Assembly: GCA_006218045.1 (NCBI GenBank)
Contig: VBWB01000025.1
Coordinates: 1 to 47,317 of the forward strand
Reading direction: 5' to 3'
Source of the DNA: Stygiobacter sp.
GTDB lineage: Bacteria; Pseudomonadota; Alphaproteobacteria; Rhodospirillales; Magnetospirillaceae
DNA: 47,317 nt
Shown here: in pieces, positions 1-8,063 of the stretch
How positions within the stretch are numbered: position 1 is the first letter of the stretch
Layout: the number at the start of each line of letters is the position of its first letter
Program-made: the position numbers and the translations under genes
Notes under the pieces: generated by a model
The model's input: only the letters and a program-made list of their open reading frames with translations
The model's database searches: none
Told to the model about the DNA's origin: nothing

Positions 1-87
1 GAAGAGGCCCCCATCTTCCAGGTCGCCGATTACGGACTGGTCGCCGACCTGTTCAAGGCGGTGCCTGAACTCGCGGAGAAATTATAG
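1..87 (+). CDS. etfA: Electron transfer flavoprotein alpha subunit, C-terminal end (partial)
   Basis: Only the last 28 codons are in the window, read in frame from base 1 and ending with TAG at 85-87. The visible tail contains ADYGLVADLFKAVPEL, which matches the extreme C-terminus of EtfA proteins. EtfA with EtfB carries electrons from acyl-CoA dehydrogenases to ETF-ubiquinone oxidoreductase. The stop codon lies 3 bases before the next start, so it is surely co-transcribed with the 3-hydroxybutyryl-CoA dehydrogenase. The acyl-CoA dehydrogenase at 1120 is a plausible electron donor. The identification is limited by the short visible segment. Confidence 0.85.
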   Translation, partial: EEAPIFQVADYGLVADLFKAVPELAEKL

Positions 88-90
88 CCC

Positions 91-1002
91 ATGACCACGC
101 TCCCCACCCTGGATGCCCCCATTTCCGCCCATATCCGCCAGATCGGCGTGATCGGCGCCGGTCAGATGGGCAACGGCATCGCCCAGGTGTTCGCCCAACG
201 CGGCTATCAGGTCGCGCTGCTGGATGTTTCCGACGAACGCCTGAACCTGGGGGTGGGGAGTATCACCAAGAACCTGGGCCGGCTGGAAGCCAAGGGCAAG
301 ATCAACGCCACCGACAAGGCCGACACCCTGGCCCGCATCCGCACCGGCACCGATTACGCCATGTTGTCGGTGTGCGATCTGGTGATCGAGGCGGCCAGCG
401 AAAACGAGGTGGTCAAGCGCGCCATCTTCGCCCAGTTGTGCCCGGTGCTGAAGGCCGACGCCATCATCGCGTCGAACACCTCGTCGCTGTCCATCACCCG
501 GCTGGCAGCGTCCACCGACCGTCCGACCCGTTTCGTCGGCATGCATTTCATGAACCCGGTGCCGGTGATGCAGTTGGTCGAGCTGATCCGCGGCATCGCC
601 ACCGCCGAGGACACCTTCGCCATCATCAAGGAACTGGTGGCGCGCCTGGGCAAGATTTCGGTTTCCGCCGAAGACTTCCCCGCCTTCATCGTCAACCGCA
701 TCCTGTTGCCGATGATCAACGAAGCGGTCTACACCCTGTATGAAGGCGTCGGCAGCGTCGAGTCCATCGACATTGCGCTGAAACTGGGCGCCAACCACCC
801 CATGGGGCCGCTGGAATTGGCCGATTTCATCGGGCTCGACACCTGCCTGGCGGTGATGCATGTGCTGCATGACGGCCTGGCCGACAGCAAGTACCGTCCG
901 TGCCCGTTGTTGGTGAAATACGTGGAAGCCGGTTGGCTGGGGCGCAAGACCGGTCGTGGTTTCTATGATTACACCGGCGAAACGCCGGTGCCGACTCGCT
1001 AG
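91..1002 (+). CDS. hbd: 3-hydroxybutyryl-CoA dehydrogenase
   Basis: A 303-aa soluble NAD(P)-dependent enzyme interconverting acetoacetyl-CoA and 3-hydroxybutyryl-CoA, used in beta-oxidation and butyrate/PHB metabolism. The N-terminal Rossmann fold shows GAGQMGNGIAQVFAQRG (about residues 22-38). The middle has ASNTSSLSIT followed by GMHFMNPVPVMQLVELIRG, which carries the catalytic His. The C-terminal 3HCDH domain has HPMGPLELADFIGLDT. Length is slightly over the usual 280-290 aa because of an N-terminal extension before the fold. GGAGAA upstream supports the ATG at 91. It is tightly coupled to etfA; a hairpin separates it from the acyl-CoA dehydrogenase gene. Family assignment is firm; chain-length preference is inferred. 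Confidence 0.95.
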   Translation: MTTLPTLDAPISAHIRQIGVIGAGQMGNGIAQVFAQRGYQVALLDVSDERLNLGVGSITKNLGRLEAKGKINATDKADTLARIRTGTDYAMLSVCDLVIEAASENEVVKRAIFAQLCPVLKADAIIASNTSSLSITRLAASTDRPTRFVGMHFMNPVPVMQLVELIRGIATAEDTFAIIKELVARLGKISVSAEDFPAFIVNRILLPMINEAVYTLYEGVGSVESIDIALKLGANHPMGPLELADFIGLDTCLAVMHVLHDGLADSKYRPCPLLVKYVEAGWLGRKTGRGFYDYTGETPVPTR

Positions 1003-1003
1003 A

Positions 1004-1094
1004 GCACTTCCATCCTTGACGGAAGTGCCCTGCCCGGGCCGTGCCGGCCCCGCTCAATCGCTGCGCCGGCTTGACGCGGTTCCGGTCAAGCCGG
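1004..1094. repeat. Two inverted repeats between hbd and the acyl-CoA dehydrogenase gene
   Basis: GCACTTCC (1004-1011) pairs with GGAAGTGC (1021-1028) right after the hbd stop codon. CCGGCTTGAC (1066-1075) pairs perfectly with GTCAAGCCGG (1085-1094), ending 25 bases before the next ATG. Neither has a T-run, so neither is a standard intrinsic terminator. The second could be a regulator site or an mRNA stem in the leader of the acyl-CoA dehydrogenase gene. Confidence 0.5.
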
Positions 1095-1119
1095 AACTGC
1101 TTTTACGGAGACGTTACAC

Positions 1120-2883
1120 ATGACCTATGCCGCGCCGCTGGCCGATATCAAGTTCGTTCTGGAGCACGTTGCCGGTCTGGGCAAGGTGACCGCGCTGCCG
1201 GTCTTCGCCGAGGCCAGTCCCGATCTGGTCGAGTCCATCCTGGAGGAAGCGGCCAAGATCGCCGCCGATACCCTGGCGCCGTTGAACCGCATCGGCGATA
1301 CCGACGGCGCCCGCATGGTGGACGGCAAGGTCCAGGTCTCGCCCGGCTGGCCGGAAGCGTGGAATGTGCTGGTGGAGGGCGGCTGGAACGGTCTGCCGTT
1401 CTCGCCCGAGCATGGCGGCATGGGCCTGCCCAATGTCTTGAACACCGCCGTGCAGGAGATGTGGCAGGCGGCCAACATGGCCTTCGCCCTGTGCCCCATG
1501 CTGACCCAGGGCGCGGTCAACGCCGTCGAGTCTTACGGCACCGACGAGCAGAAGGCGCTGTATCTGCCCAAGATGGTCACCGGCGAATGGACCGGCACCA
1601 TGAACCTGACCGAGCCCGGCGCCGGTTCCGATCTGGCCGCCATCCGCACCAAGGCGGTGCCCGAGGGGGATCATTACCGCCTGTTCGGGTCGAAGATTTT
1701 CATCACCTATGGCGATCACGAGATGGTGGAAAACATCATCCATCTGGTGTTGGCCCGTCTGCCCGACGCCCCTGCCGGGGTCAAAGGCATCTCGCTGTTC
1801 ATCGTCCCTAAATTCCTGGTCAATGCCGATGGTTCGCTCGGTGCCCGCAACGACGCCGTCTGTGCCTCGCTCGAACACAAATTGGGCATCCATGGCAGCC
1901 CCACCGCCGTCATGGCCTTCGGTGAAAAAGACGGCGCCATCGGCACCTTGGTGGGCGAGGCCAATCGCGGCCTGGAATACATGTTCACCATGATGAACCA
2001 CGCCCGTCAGGCCGTCGGCCTGCAAGGCCTGGCCATCGCCGAGCGCGCCTATCAGCAGGCGCTGCACTACGCGCGGGAACGCGTCCAGGGCAAGCCCACC
2101 GGCTGGACCGGCGGGGCCACCGGCATCGTCAACCACCCCGACGTCCGCCGCATGCTGATGACCATGAAATGCCAGATCGAGGCCATGCGCGGCCTGATCT
2201 ATGCCGCCGCCGCCTACGTCGACATCGCCCATAATCATGACGACGCGGCGGAGCGTGCCCGCGCCCAGTTGCTGGCCGATCTGTACACGCCCCTGGTCAA
2301 GGGCTGGTCGACCGAGGTGGGCAACGTCATCGCCTCGCTGGGGGTGCAGGTCCATGGCGGCATGGGCTATGTGGAGGAAACCGGCGCCGCCCAGCATTTC
2401 CGCGATGCCCGCATCACCACCATCTACGAAGGCACCACCGCCATTCAGGCCAATGATCTGGTGTTGCGCAAGACCTTGCGCGATGGTGGCCAGGGCATCC
2501 GCGTGCTGCTGGCCGATGTCGCCGCCACCGCCGATTCCGCTACCGGTCTGGCCATCGGCGGCAAGCTGAAGACCGCCATCGCCGCCGCCGCCGCCTGCAC
2601 CGACTGGCTGGTCGGGGCGGCCAAGGAAGACCCGCGTCTGCCCGCCGGTGCCGCCGTACCGTTCCTGGAACTGATGGGCATCCTGGTCGGCGGTCAGATG
2701 ATGGCCAAAGCGGCACTCGCCGCCCAAGGGGCCGCGCAAGGCGCCACCGACGGTTTCCTGGCGGCCAAGCTGGTCACCGCCGATTTTTATGCCGATCACG
2801 TGCTGTCCAAGGTCGATGGCCTGGGCCAGTCGATCCAGGCCGGGTCCAAGGCGATCATGGCCCTGGATGAAGCGCTGCTGTAA
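1120..2883 (+). CDS. Acyl-CoA dehydrogenase, long form with C-terminal extension
   Basis: A 587-aa FAD enzyme that introduces the alpha-beta double bond into acyl-CoA and passes electrons to ETF. The order is the N-terminal helical domain, the middle domain (MNLTEPGAGSDLAAIRTKA near residue 165), and the C-terminal helical domain with HGGMGYVEETG and IYEGTTAIQANDLV. In the last motif the Glu is the expected catalytic base of short- and medium-chain type enzymes. The last 120 or so residues form the extra domain typical of the 580-600-aa subfamily that includes DmdC-like 3-methylmercaptopropionyl-CoA dehydrogenases. The start has a GGAG ribosome binding site. Neighbouring etfA and hbd fit a beta-oxidation module. 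Substrate cannot be read from sequence. Confidence 0.93.
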   Translation: MTYAAPLADIKFVLEHVAGLGKVTALPVFAEASPDLVESILEEAAKIAADTLAPLNRIGDTDGARMVDGKVQVSPGWPEAWNVLVEGGWNGLPFSPEHGGMGLPNVLNTAVQEMWQAANMAFALCPMLTQGAVNAVESYGTDEQKALYLPKMVTGEWTGTMNLTEPGAGSDLAAIRTKAVPEGDHYRLFGSKIFITYGDHEMVENIIHLVLARLPDAPAGVKGISLFIVPKFLVNADGSLGARNDAVCASLEHKLGIHGSPTAVMAFGEKDGAIGTLVGEANRGLEYMFTMMNHARQAVGLQGLAIAERAYQQALHYARERVQGKPTGWTGGATGIVNHPDVRRMLMTMKCQIEAMRGLIYAAAAYVDIAHNHDDAAERARAQLLADLYTPLVKGWSTEVGNVIASLGVQVHGGMGYVEETGAAQHFRDARITTIYEGTTAIQANDLVLRKTLRDGGQGIRVLLADVAATADSATGLAIGGKLKTAIAAAAACTDWLVGAAKEDPRLPAGAAVPFLELMGILVGGQMMAKAALAAQGAAQGATDGFLAAKLVTADFYADHVLSKVDGLGQSIQAGSKAIMALDEALL

Positions 2884-2980
2884 CCCGTTAACCGCCGGTC
2901 GGCTCCCGGCGGTACTGGTCCCTTGGTCATGCACACGCCCCAGGGGCTGGTTGTCTCCCTCTGCCGAGCCGCAACTTGAA

Positions 2981-3012
2981 GGGCCGGGCAAGCAATTGCC
3001 CGGCCCGCTTTT
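2981..3012 (+). terminator. Intrinsic terminator after the acyl-CoA dehydrogenase gene
   Basis: GGGCCGGGCAA (2981-2991) pairs perfectly over 11 bp with TTGCCCGGCCC (2996-3006), with a GCAA tetraloop and TTTT at 3009-3012. It closes the etf-hbd-acd unit, 98 bases after the stop codon. Confidence 0.85.
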
Positions 3013-3086
3013 CTGAACCCCTTTCTTCTGCGGCATGGTCCGCGCCCCCGCTTGGGTCTGAGCGGTTTCCGCCCTATCATCGGTCC

Positions 3087-3506
3087 ATGACGGATTTCGA
3101 TGCAAAACCGGTGCGCCGCTGGGCGATGTTCTTTCTGGGCTGGATGTTCACCGGCCTGGGCGTGATCGGCGTTTTCCTGCCGTTGCTGCCGACCACGCCG
3201 TTTCTGTTGCTGGCGCTTTGGTGTTTCGCCCGCTCGTCACGGCGCTTTCATTCCTGGCTGCTGCATCACCGCTGGTTCGGACCAAGCTTGCGCGACTGGG
3301 AATTGCACCGGGTCATCCCGGTCCGGGCCAAGATCGTCGCCATCACCAGCATGGCGGCGGCCATGGTGTGGATGGTCGGCTGGTCGCAGGCGCCATGGCC
3401 GGCCATGGTCAGCATGGGGGCGGTGTGCGCCTTCGGCTGTTGGTACATCCTGAAGCATCCGTCTACAGCAGCGAAGGCTGGGCCGGATCGTCCTTCAGTC
3501 CCTTGA
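3087..3506 (+). CDS. YbaN/DUF454 family inner membrane protein
   Basis: A 139-aa small membrane protein. The segment from about residue 13 (MFFLGWMFTGLGVIGVFLPL) followed by LPTTPFLLLALWCFARSS is the hallmark of DUF454 (YbaN). Two further hydrophobic stretches follow near residues 85-120 (VAITSMAAAMVWMVGW and MVSMGAVCAFGCWYILK). The ATG at 3087 is chosen because the family begins a few residues before the first membrane segment; an in-frame extension to 2976 would run through the upstream terminator. Its 3' end overlaps the 3' end of the convergent photolyase gene by 44 bases. The role of DUF454 proteins is unknown to me. Confidence 0.85.
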   Translation: MTDFDAKPVRRWAMFFLGWMFTGLGVIGVFLPLLPTTPFLLLALWCFARSSRRFHSWLLHHRWFGPSLRDWELHRVIPVRAKIVAITSMAAAMVWMVGWSQAPWPAMVSMGAVCAFGCWYILKHPSTAAKAGPDRPSVP

Positions 3507-4836
3507 ACGCCGCCAGGGCGCGGGTGCGGGCCTGGGCGTGGTCGACCATGGGCGGCGGATATCCGGGCACCCGGCCCGTCTTCCACGGCTGGTGGACGCA
3601 GGCGCTGGGCAGGTGGGCCAGTTCCGGCACCCAGGTGCGGACATAGCGACCGTCGGGGTCGAATTTCTCGCCCTGGGTCACCGGGTTGAAGATACGGAAG
3701 AACGGGGCGGCGTCGGCACCGCTGCCGGCCACCCACTGCCACGACGCGGCATTGTTGGCGCTGTCGGCGTCCACCAGGGTGTCCCAGAACCAGTCCTCGC
3801 CGGCCTGCCAGGGGATCAACAGATCCTTGATCAGGAACGAGGCGACGATCATGCGCACGCGGTTGTGCATCCAGCCTGTCTGCCATAATTGTCGCAGCCC
3901 GGCATCGACGATGGGATAGCCGGTGCGGCCCATCTGCCATTTGCGCAAAGCCTCGGGGTCGTCGCGCCAGGGAAAGCCGTTGAATTCTGGTCTGAGCGGC
4001 GTCGTCGGCAAATCGGGCCGCCGCGCCAGCAGATGGCGGCTGAACTCGCGCCAGCCCAGTTCCTTCAAGAAGGTGTTGACGCCGTCGCCGGGGGCCAAGG
4101 TCCGGGTGGCGTGCCAGATTTGCCGGGGCGAGATTTCACCGAAGGCCAGATGCGGCGACAGCAGAGAGGTCCCCGGCTTGGCCGGGCAATCGCGGTCGCG
4201 CTGATAGGTTTCCACCGGCCCGTCGAGAAAAGCGGCCAGCCGCGCCGCCGCGCCGTCTTCGCCCGGCTGCCAGTGCGCGGCCATGCCGCGCCACCAATCC
4301 AGCTTGGGCAGCAGCCCCAGCGCCTCCAGGGGGAGGCCGGGGCAGGGGGCCAGAACCAGCGGCGCCGGCCTGGGCAGGGGCAGGGCCGGCGGCTTCAGGG
4401 CCAGGGCCGCGCGCCAGAACGGGGTGAACACCTGGAACGGGGTGCCGGCATTGCTGCGCACGGCGCCGATGCTGAACAATTCATCGCCGGCAAAGCTTTC
4501 GCTGTCCACTTTCAGCGCCTGTCGGACCCGCTGTTCCGTCGCTGACAAGGCCGGATCGGCCGAGGCGTTCCAGTAGACGGCGCGGGCATTGCAGGCTTGG
4601 GCCAGACGCGGGATTTCCGTTTCGCAGCGCCCTTGGGCCAGGGTGACGGCGCCGCCCAGCGCCGCCAGGGATTGATGCAGCCACCAGCGCGACGCCCCGC
4701 CCAAGGCCCGGCCATCATTTTCGTCGTGGCAAAAGGCCAGCACCACCGGGCCTTGTCGGGCGGCGTGGTGCAGCGCCGGGTGGTCGGTCAGGCGTAGATC
4801 ACGGCGCAGCCAGACCAGAATGGGGGCGCTGGTCAT
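3463..4836 (-). CDS. phrB: Deoxyribodipyrimidine photolyase (class I CPD type)
   Basis: A 457-aa light-driven repair enzyme that splits cyclobutane pyrimidine dimers using FADH- and an antenna chromophore. The N-terminal alpha/beta domain starts ILVWLRRDLRLTDHPAL. The FAD-binding domain shows KELGWREFSRHLL, GRTGYPIVDAGLRQLWQTG, WMHNRVRMIVASFLIKDL and WQWVAGSGADAAPFFRIFNP, all classic class I motifs. The ATG at 4836 places the first strand at the N-terminus and overlaps the upstream gene's stop by 4 bases (ATGA), implying translational coupling. It is the third gene of the HIT > PdeM-like > phr operon. A 6-4 photolyase or cryptochrome is less likely on these motifs. Confidence 0.95.
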   Translation of the reverse strand: MTSAPILVWLRRDLRLTDHPALHHAARQGPVVLAFCHDENDGRALGGASRWWLHQSLAALGGAVTLAQGRCETEIPRLAQACNARAVYWNASADPALSATEQRVRQALKVDSESFAGDELFSIGAVRSNAGTPFQVFTPFWRAALALKPPALPLPRPAPLVLAPCPGLPLEALGLLPKLDWWRGMAAHWQPGEDGAAARLAAFLDGPVETYQRDRDCPAKPGTSLLSPHLAFGEISPRQIWHATRTLAPGDGVNTFLKELGWREFSRHLLARRPDLPTTPLRPEFNGFPWRDDPEALRKWQMGRTGYPIVDAGLRQLWQTGWMHNRVRMIVASFLIKDLLIPWQAGEDWFWDTLVDADSANNAASWQWVAGSGADAAPFFRIFNPVTQGEKFDPDGRYVRTWVPELAHLPSACVHQPWKTGRVPGYPPPMVDHAQARTRALAAFKGLKDDPAQPSLL

Positions 4837-5378
4837 GCGGGATTTTCCAATCGCGCGCGCGGACGGGTGACGATGCGGCCATTGACCAGCATCAGGGCTT
4901 GGAACGGGCGGCGGAACAGCGACAGGAAGGCGGGGCTCATCACCTCGGTGCCGGTGCCCGTCGGGCCGAAGGCGGGCAGGGCCAGCCGTCGCCCGTCGAT
5001 GACGAAGGCCGGCCAGACCTGGCCGTCGCAACGGGCCAGCGGATGGGGGCGGGCGATGATCTCACCCGCCTTGTTGGCGCCGCCGGCCTGGAGGCGAAAG
5101 GTCAGGGGCGCCAGTTGGATTTCGTCTTCGCAGGCGATCCATTCCTGCTCGGCCTGCAAACGCTCCAGTTCCCGTTGCTCACGCGCGGGCAAGCCGGCCA
5201 GCGGTGCCCCCATCCACAGGATGCTGCGTGGCCGGCGTTGCCGCGCCAGTGCCGCCAGCCGGCGCACCGCCTGGGCGGCCATGGCGGTGGGCGGGCTGGC
5301 CACCGCCAGCAATTGCCGGGCGGGCCAGACCAGGGCGCCGCTGGCATCGGGCAGCAGGTGAACGCCGTTCAGCAGCAT
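4833..5378 (-). CDS. Degenerate PdeM-like metallophosphoesterase, probably inactive
   Basis: A 181-aa protein that collinearly resembles PdeM, the ligase-associated DNA damage response phosphoesterase. The N-terminus LLPDASGALVWPARQLLAVA, the middle APLTFRLQAGGANKAGEI and the C-terminal block DGRRLALPAFGPTGTG all fit that family as I recall it. The metal-binding motifs are gone: where PdeM has DLHLEKG this protein has ASPPTAM (residues 27-33); GDSFHD is GAPLAG (57-62); GNHD is lost in WIACEDE (80-86); GHLHP is ARPHP (109-113), keeping one His. Length is below the usual roughly 215-230 aa because of small deletions at those sites. It lies between HIT and photolyase genes with a 3-base gap and a 4-base overlap. 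The open frame suggests selection for a non-catalytic role. Family membership is by my recognition of motifs, not by a search. Confidence 0.75.
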   Translation of the reverse strand: MLLNGVHLLPDASGALVWPARQLLAVASPPTAMAAQAVRRLAALARQRRPRSILWMGAPLAGLPAREQRELERLQAEQEWIACEDEIQLAPLTFRLQAGGANKAGEIIARPHPLARCDGQVWPAFVIDGRRLALPAFGPTGTGTEVMSPAFLSLFRRPFQALMLVNGRIVTRPRARLENPA

Positions 5379-5381
5379 CGG

Positions 5382-5795
5382 TCAGCCCGGCCCATCGCCC
5401 AAGGCATCGACCATCTGCGGCATGTGCGCGGCCAGGAATTCCGCGTCATAGGGGTTGGGCGTCTGGAAGCCGAATACCGGCTTGGGCCAGGCCGGGTCGT
5501 CCTTGAAGCGGGCGATGACATGGATGTGCAATTGCGGCACCATGTTGCCCAGGGCGGCCACGTTCATCTTGTCGGCACCGGACAGATTTTGCAGCCGGGT
5601 GGATGCGGCGGCGATTTCCTGGATCAGCATTTCGCGATCGCCCGCGTCGAGTTCATGAATTTCGGTGATGCCGTGGCGGCGCGGAACCAGCACCAGCCAC
5701 GGCCAAGCGCATTCATTCATCAGCAAAATCCGGCACAACGGCCAGTCGATGATGGGGATGGTGTCAGCCTGCAAACGGGGGTGTAGTTCAAACAT
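5382..5795 (-). CDS. HIT domain protein
   Basis: A 137-aa member of the histidine triad superfamily, nucleotide hydrolases/transferases acting through a nucleotidyl-His intermediate. The signature reads VPQLHIHVIARF (about residues 86-97): the first His of the triad is Gln, while the central nucleophilic His and the following His are kept, as in many proteobacterial HIT proteins. It lacks the N-terminal zinc-binding Cys pairs of HINT-type proteins. It is the first gene of the minus-strand operon with the PdeM-like protein and photolyase; the promoter must lie in 5796-5870, which it shares divergently with the SGNH hydrolase gene. The substrate is unknown. Confidence 0.9.
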   Translation of the reverse strand: MFELHPRLQADTIPIIDWPLCRILLMNECAWPWLVLVPRRHGITEIHELDAGDREMLIQEIAAASTRLQNLSGADKMNVAALGNMVPQLHIHVIARFKDDPAWPKPVFGFQTPNPYDAEFLAAHMPQMVDALGDGPG

Positions 5796-5825
5796 TTGAA
5801 AGCTCCCAATTGCCTAGTCTTATGT
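5796..5825 (+). promoter_or_regulatory. Candidate sigma-70 promoter for the SGNH hydrolase gene
   Basis: TTGAAA at 5796-5801 and TTATGT at 5820-5825 are separated by 18 bases. Transcription from here would begin near 5832 and give a leader of about 40 bases to the ATG at 5871, which argues against translation starting at the upstream in-frame ATG at 5796. The -10 match is modest. Confidence 0.35.
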
Positions 5826-5870
5826 TTTCGCGGTATGACCGGCGCGCACGACCTGGATGAAGAGAATGTG

Positions 5871-7061
5871 ATGCGCCGTCGCCGGTCCCGCAACCGTAGT
5901 GAATCCACTTCCCCCGCCCAGGCTTTCGGCAAGCTGCCCCGCCTGCTGCTGCTGCTTGCCGTCTTGTTGCCCATCGCCGAATGGGGCGCAAGCGCCATCA
6001 TGACCCGGCTGGACAGCCGTGCCAAGGTGGTGACGCTGTCCGACGACGATATCGTCAAGCTGTACGGCACCGATCAGCCGGCGCAGTACCGCGAGGCGCT
6101 GGCGGAAATGCCCCAGGCCCATGACGGCACCTATGCGCCCCTGACCGAATATCGCATGCCCGCCCGCCAGGGCCGGCACCTGAGCATCGACGGCCAGGGG
6201 ATCCGCGGTGGGGCGATGGGGGTCGATGGGCCGCGTGTCGTCGTCTTTGGCGGCTCCACCGCTTTCGGCCACGGCTTGACCGATGGCGAGACCATTGCCG
6301 CGATCATGGCGGCCAAGCTGATCGAGGGCGGTCATCCGGTACGGGTGGAAAACCGGGCTACGCCCGGTTGGTACTCGACCCAGGATCGCATCGCCTTCGC
6401 CGAGATGCTGGCCACCGGCGACAGGCCGGAGGTGGCGGTGTTCATCCACGGCATCGACGATTTTCTCTATTGCGGCAAGCCCGAACGCACCGCCTGGAGT
6501 GACCGTCTGGCCCGGGTCGGCATTCCCGCCGGGCTGGAAACGGTGGTCCGCCAATCGGCCTTGGCCGCCCTGGTCAGACGGCTGACCGGCATGCCCGAGC
6601 CGTCCGGTCCGATTGCCCATGATCCGGCCTGCGCCACCGACGCCCAGGCCGAGGCGTCGCTGGCCCGGCTGGATGCCAATCGCCGGCTGATCGCCGCCAT
6701 GGCCGAACGCTTCGGCGTCAAGACCGTTTTCGTCCAGCAGCCGGTGCCGACCTATCATTACGACAACGCCAAGCGGGCGGTGCCGTTGGACCCCCATCTG
6801 ATGGTGCCCTATGTGGCGGTGGCCAAGGGCTATGCCCGGCTGGCCGAAATGCGCGGCAGCGGCAAATTGTGGGAACAGGATCTTCTGTGGCTGGTGGAAC
6901 TGGAACCGGGCGAGGCCAACGCCTATATCGACCCGATCCATTACGGCCCGGCCTTTGCCCGGCTGATCGGTGAAACCCTGGCCCGGCGGGTGGGCGATCT
7001 GTTGCCGGCGAGCGCCTTCGATGGCGCGGCCCCGGCGGCCAATCCGCCGGCGGCGCAGTGA
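5871..7061 (+). CDS. Membrane-anchored SGNH/GDSL-type hydrolase-like protein
   Basis: A 396-aa protein with a basic N-terminus (MRRRRSRNR) and one transmembrane segment (LPRLLLLLAVLLPIAEWG), so the bulk should be periplasmic. The SGNH fold is recognised from block I VVVFGGSTAFGHG (nucleophile Ser), block II ENRATPGWYSTQD, block III IHGIDDFLYCG and block V YIDPIHYGP (Asp-x-x-His). In block III the usual GxND Asn is Asp, which may alter the oxyanion hole. The ATG at 5871 is preceded by GAAGAGA; starts at 5835 and 5796 are in frame but less well supported. Its stop overlaps the next start by 4 bases (GTGA). Relatives are often acyl-modifying or polysaccharide-linked esterases, but no substrate is evident. 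Confidence 0.75.
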   Translation: MRRRRSRNRSESTSPAQAFGKLPRLLLLLAVLLPIAEWGASAIMTRLDSRAKVVTLSDDDIVKLYGTDQPAQYREALAEMPQAHDGTYAPLTEYRMPARQGRHLSIDGQGIRGGAMGVDGPRVVVFGGSTAFGHGLTDGETIAAIMAAKLIEGGHPVRVENRATPGWYSTQDRIAFAEMLATGDRPEVAVFIHGIDDFLYCGKPERTAWSDRLARVGIPAGLETVVRQSALAALVRRLTGMPEPSGPIAHDPACATDAQAEASLARLDANRRLIAAMAERFGVKTVFVQQPVPTYHYDNAKRAVPLDPHLMVPYVAVAKGYARLAEMRGSGKLWEQDLLWLVELEPGEANAYIDPIHYGPAFARLIGETLARRVGDLLPASAFDGAAPAANPPAAQ

Positions 7062-7939
7062 AGAACCGCGCTCTTTTGCTGCTGCTGTTGCCGCCCTTGT
7101 TCTGGGCCGGCAACGCCCTGCTGGCGCGGGCCACCGCCGGCGACCTGCCGCCGGTGGCCTTGGCCTTCTGGCGCTGGATTTTGGCGCTTGTACTGATCCT
7201 GCCGTTCACCGGGCGCGATCTGTGGGCCCATCGCCGGGTGCTTGTGGCCCATTGGCGGGCGGTGCTGGGTCTGGCCCTGACCAGTGTCGCCGCCTATAAC
7301 ACCTTGCTGTATCTGGCGGTGCAGACCACCACCGCCATCAACGCCACTCTGGTCGGCACCTCGTTGCCGATCATGGTGCTGCTGCTGGCCCGGCTGTGGC
7401 TGGGCGATGCCATCCGACCGCGTCAAGCCATGGGCATGGGGGTGTCCATCATCGGTCTGCTGGCGGTGGTGAGCCGGGGCGAGCCGGCGCGGCTGGCCAG
7501 TTTGACGCTGACCCCGGGTGACGGACTGATGCTGCTGGCCTCGGCCTCGTGGGCGGCCTATTCGGTCATGCTGCGCCGTTTCCCCATTCCGGTGAAGGGC
7601 TTCACCCTGTTGACCGCGCTGATCATCGCGGGCTGGGTGATGATCGTGCCGTTTTATCTGTTCGAGTTGTCCTTGGGCTATTCCGTCCAAATTCGTCCTA
7701 TGACCTTGGGTGTAATCGCCTATACAGCCGTCTGCGCATCGCTTTTAGCTTATTACTTCTGGAATGTGGGAGTAGCGGCGCTGGGGGCGCCCACCGCCGG
7801 GCTGTTCGCCAACCTCATTCCGTTGTTCACCGCCGTTTTGGGGGTGGCTTTGCTGGGCGAAACCTTTGCCTGGTTCCACGCCGTCGGCGGCCTGCTGATC
7901 TTTGCCGGCATTGGTTTGGCAACCCTGCCCAGACGCTGA
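7058..7939 (+). CDS. DMT superfamily transporter (EamA type)
   Basis: A 293-aa inner-membrane protein with about ten hydrophobic helices arranged as two EamA repeats. It opens LLLLLLPPLFWAGNALLARA, typical of EamA permeases, and repeats a similar pattern in the second half (SWAAYSVMLRRFP, then AAYFWNVGVAALG-like helices and TAVLGVALLGETF). The start is GTG at 7058, overlapping the upstream TGA, so translation is coupled to the SGNH gene. EamA proteins export amino acids or other small metabolites; the substrate cannot be told. Confidence 0.9.
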   Translation: MKNRALLLLLLPPLFWAGNALLARATAGDLPPVALAFWRWILALVLILPFTGRDLWAHRRVLVAHWRAVLGLALTSVAAYNTLLYLAVQTTTAINATLVGTSLPIMVLLLARLWLGDAIRPRQAMGMGVSIIGLLAVVSRGEPARLASLTLTPGDGLMLLASASWAAYSVMLRRFPIPVKGFTLLTALIIAGWVMIVPFYLFELSLGYSVQIRPMTLGVIAYTAVCASLLAYYFWNVGVAALGAPTAGLFANLIPLFTAVLGVALLGETFAWFHAVGGLLIFAGIGLATLPRR

Positions 7940-8063
7940 TCGGGCCGTGCATCGCAGAATTGCATATCAAGGCGTTGCGTCGTGGGCTGAGTGTCGCCAG
8001 AATGCACGGCCATCATGCCATGGTTGCACGGTGGCCATGCACAGAGTCAAAGCGGGAGGATGA

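Noticed and set aside
1114-3105. Long minus-strand open frame opposite the acyl-CoA dehydrogenase gene
   Set aside because: Same shadow-frame composition, no motifs, and the opposite strand has clear catalytic motifs.
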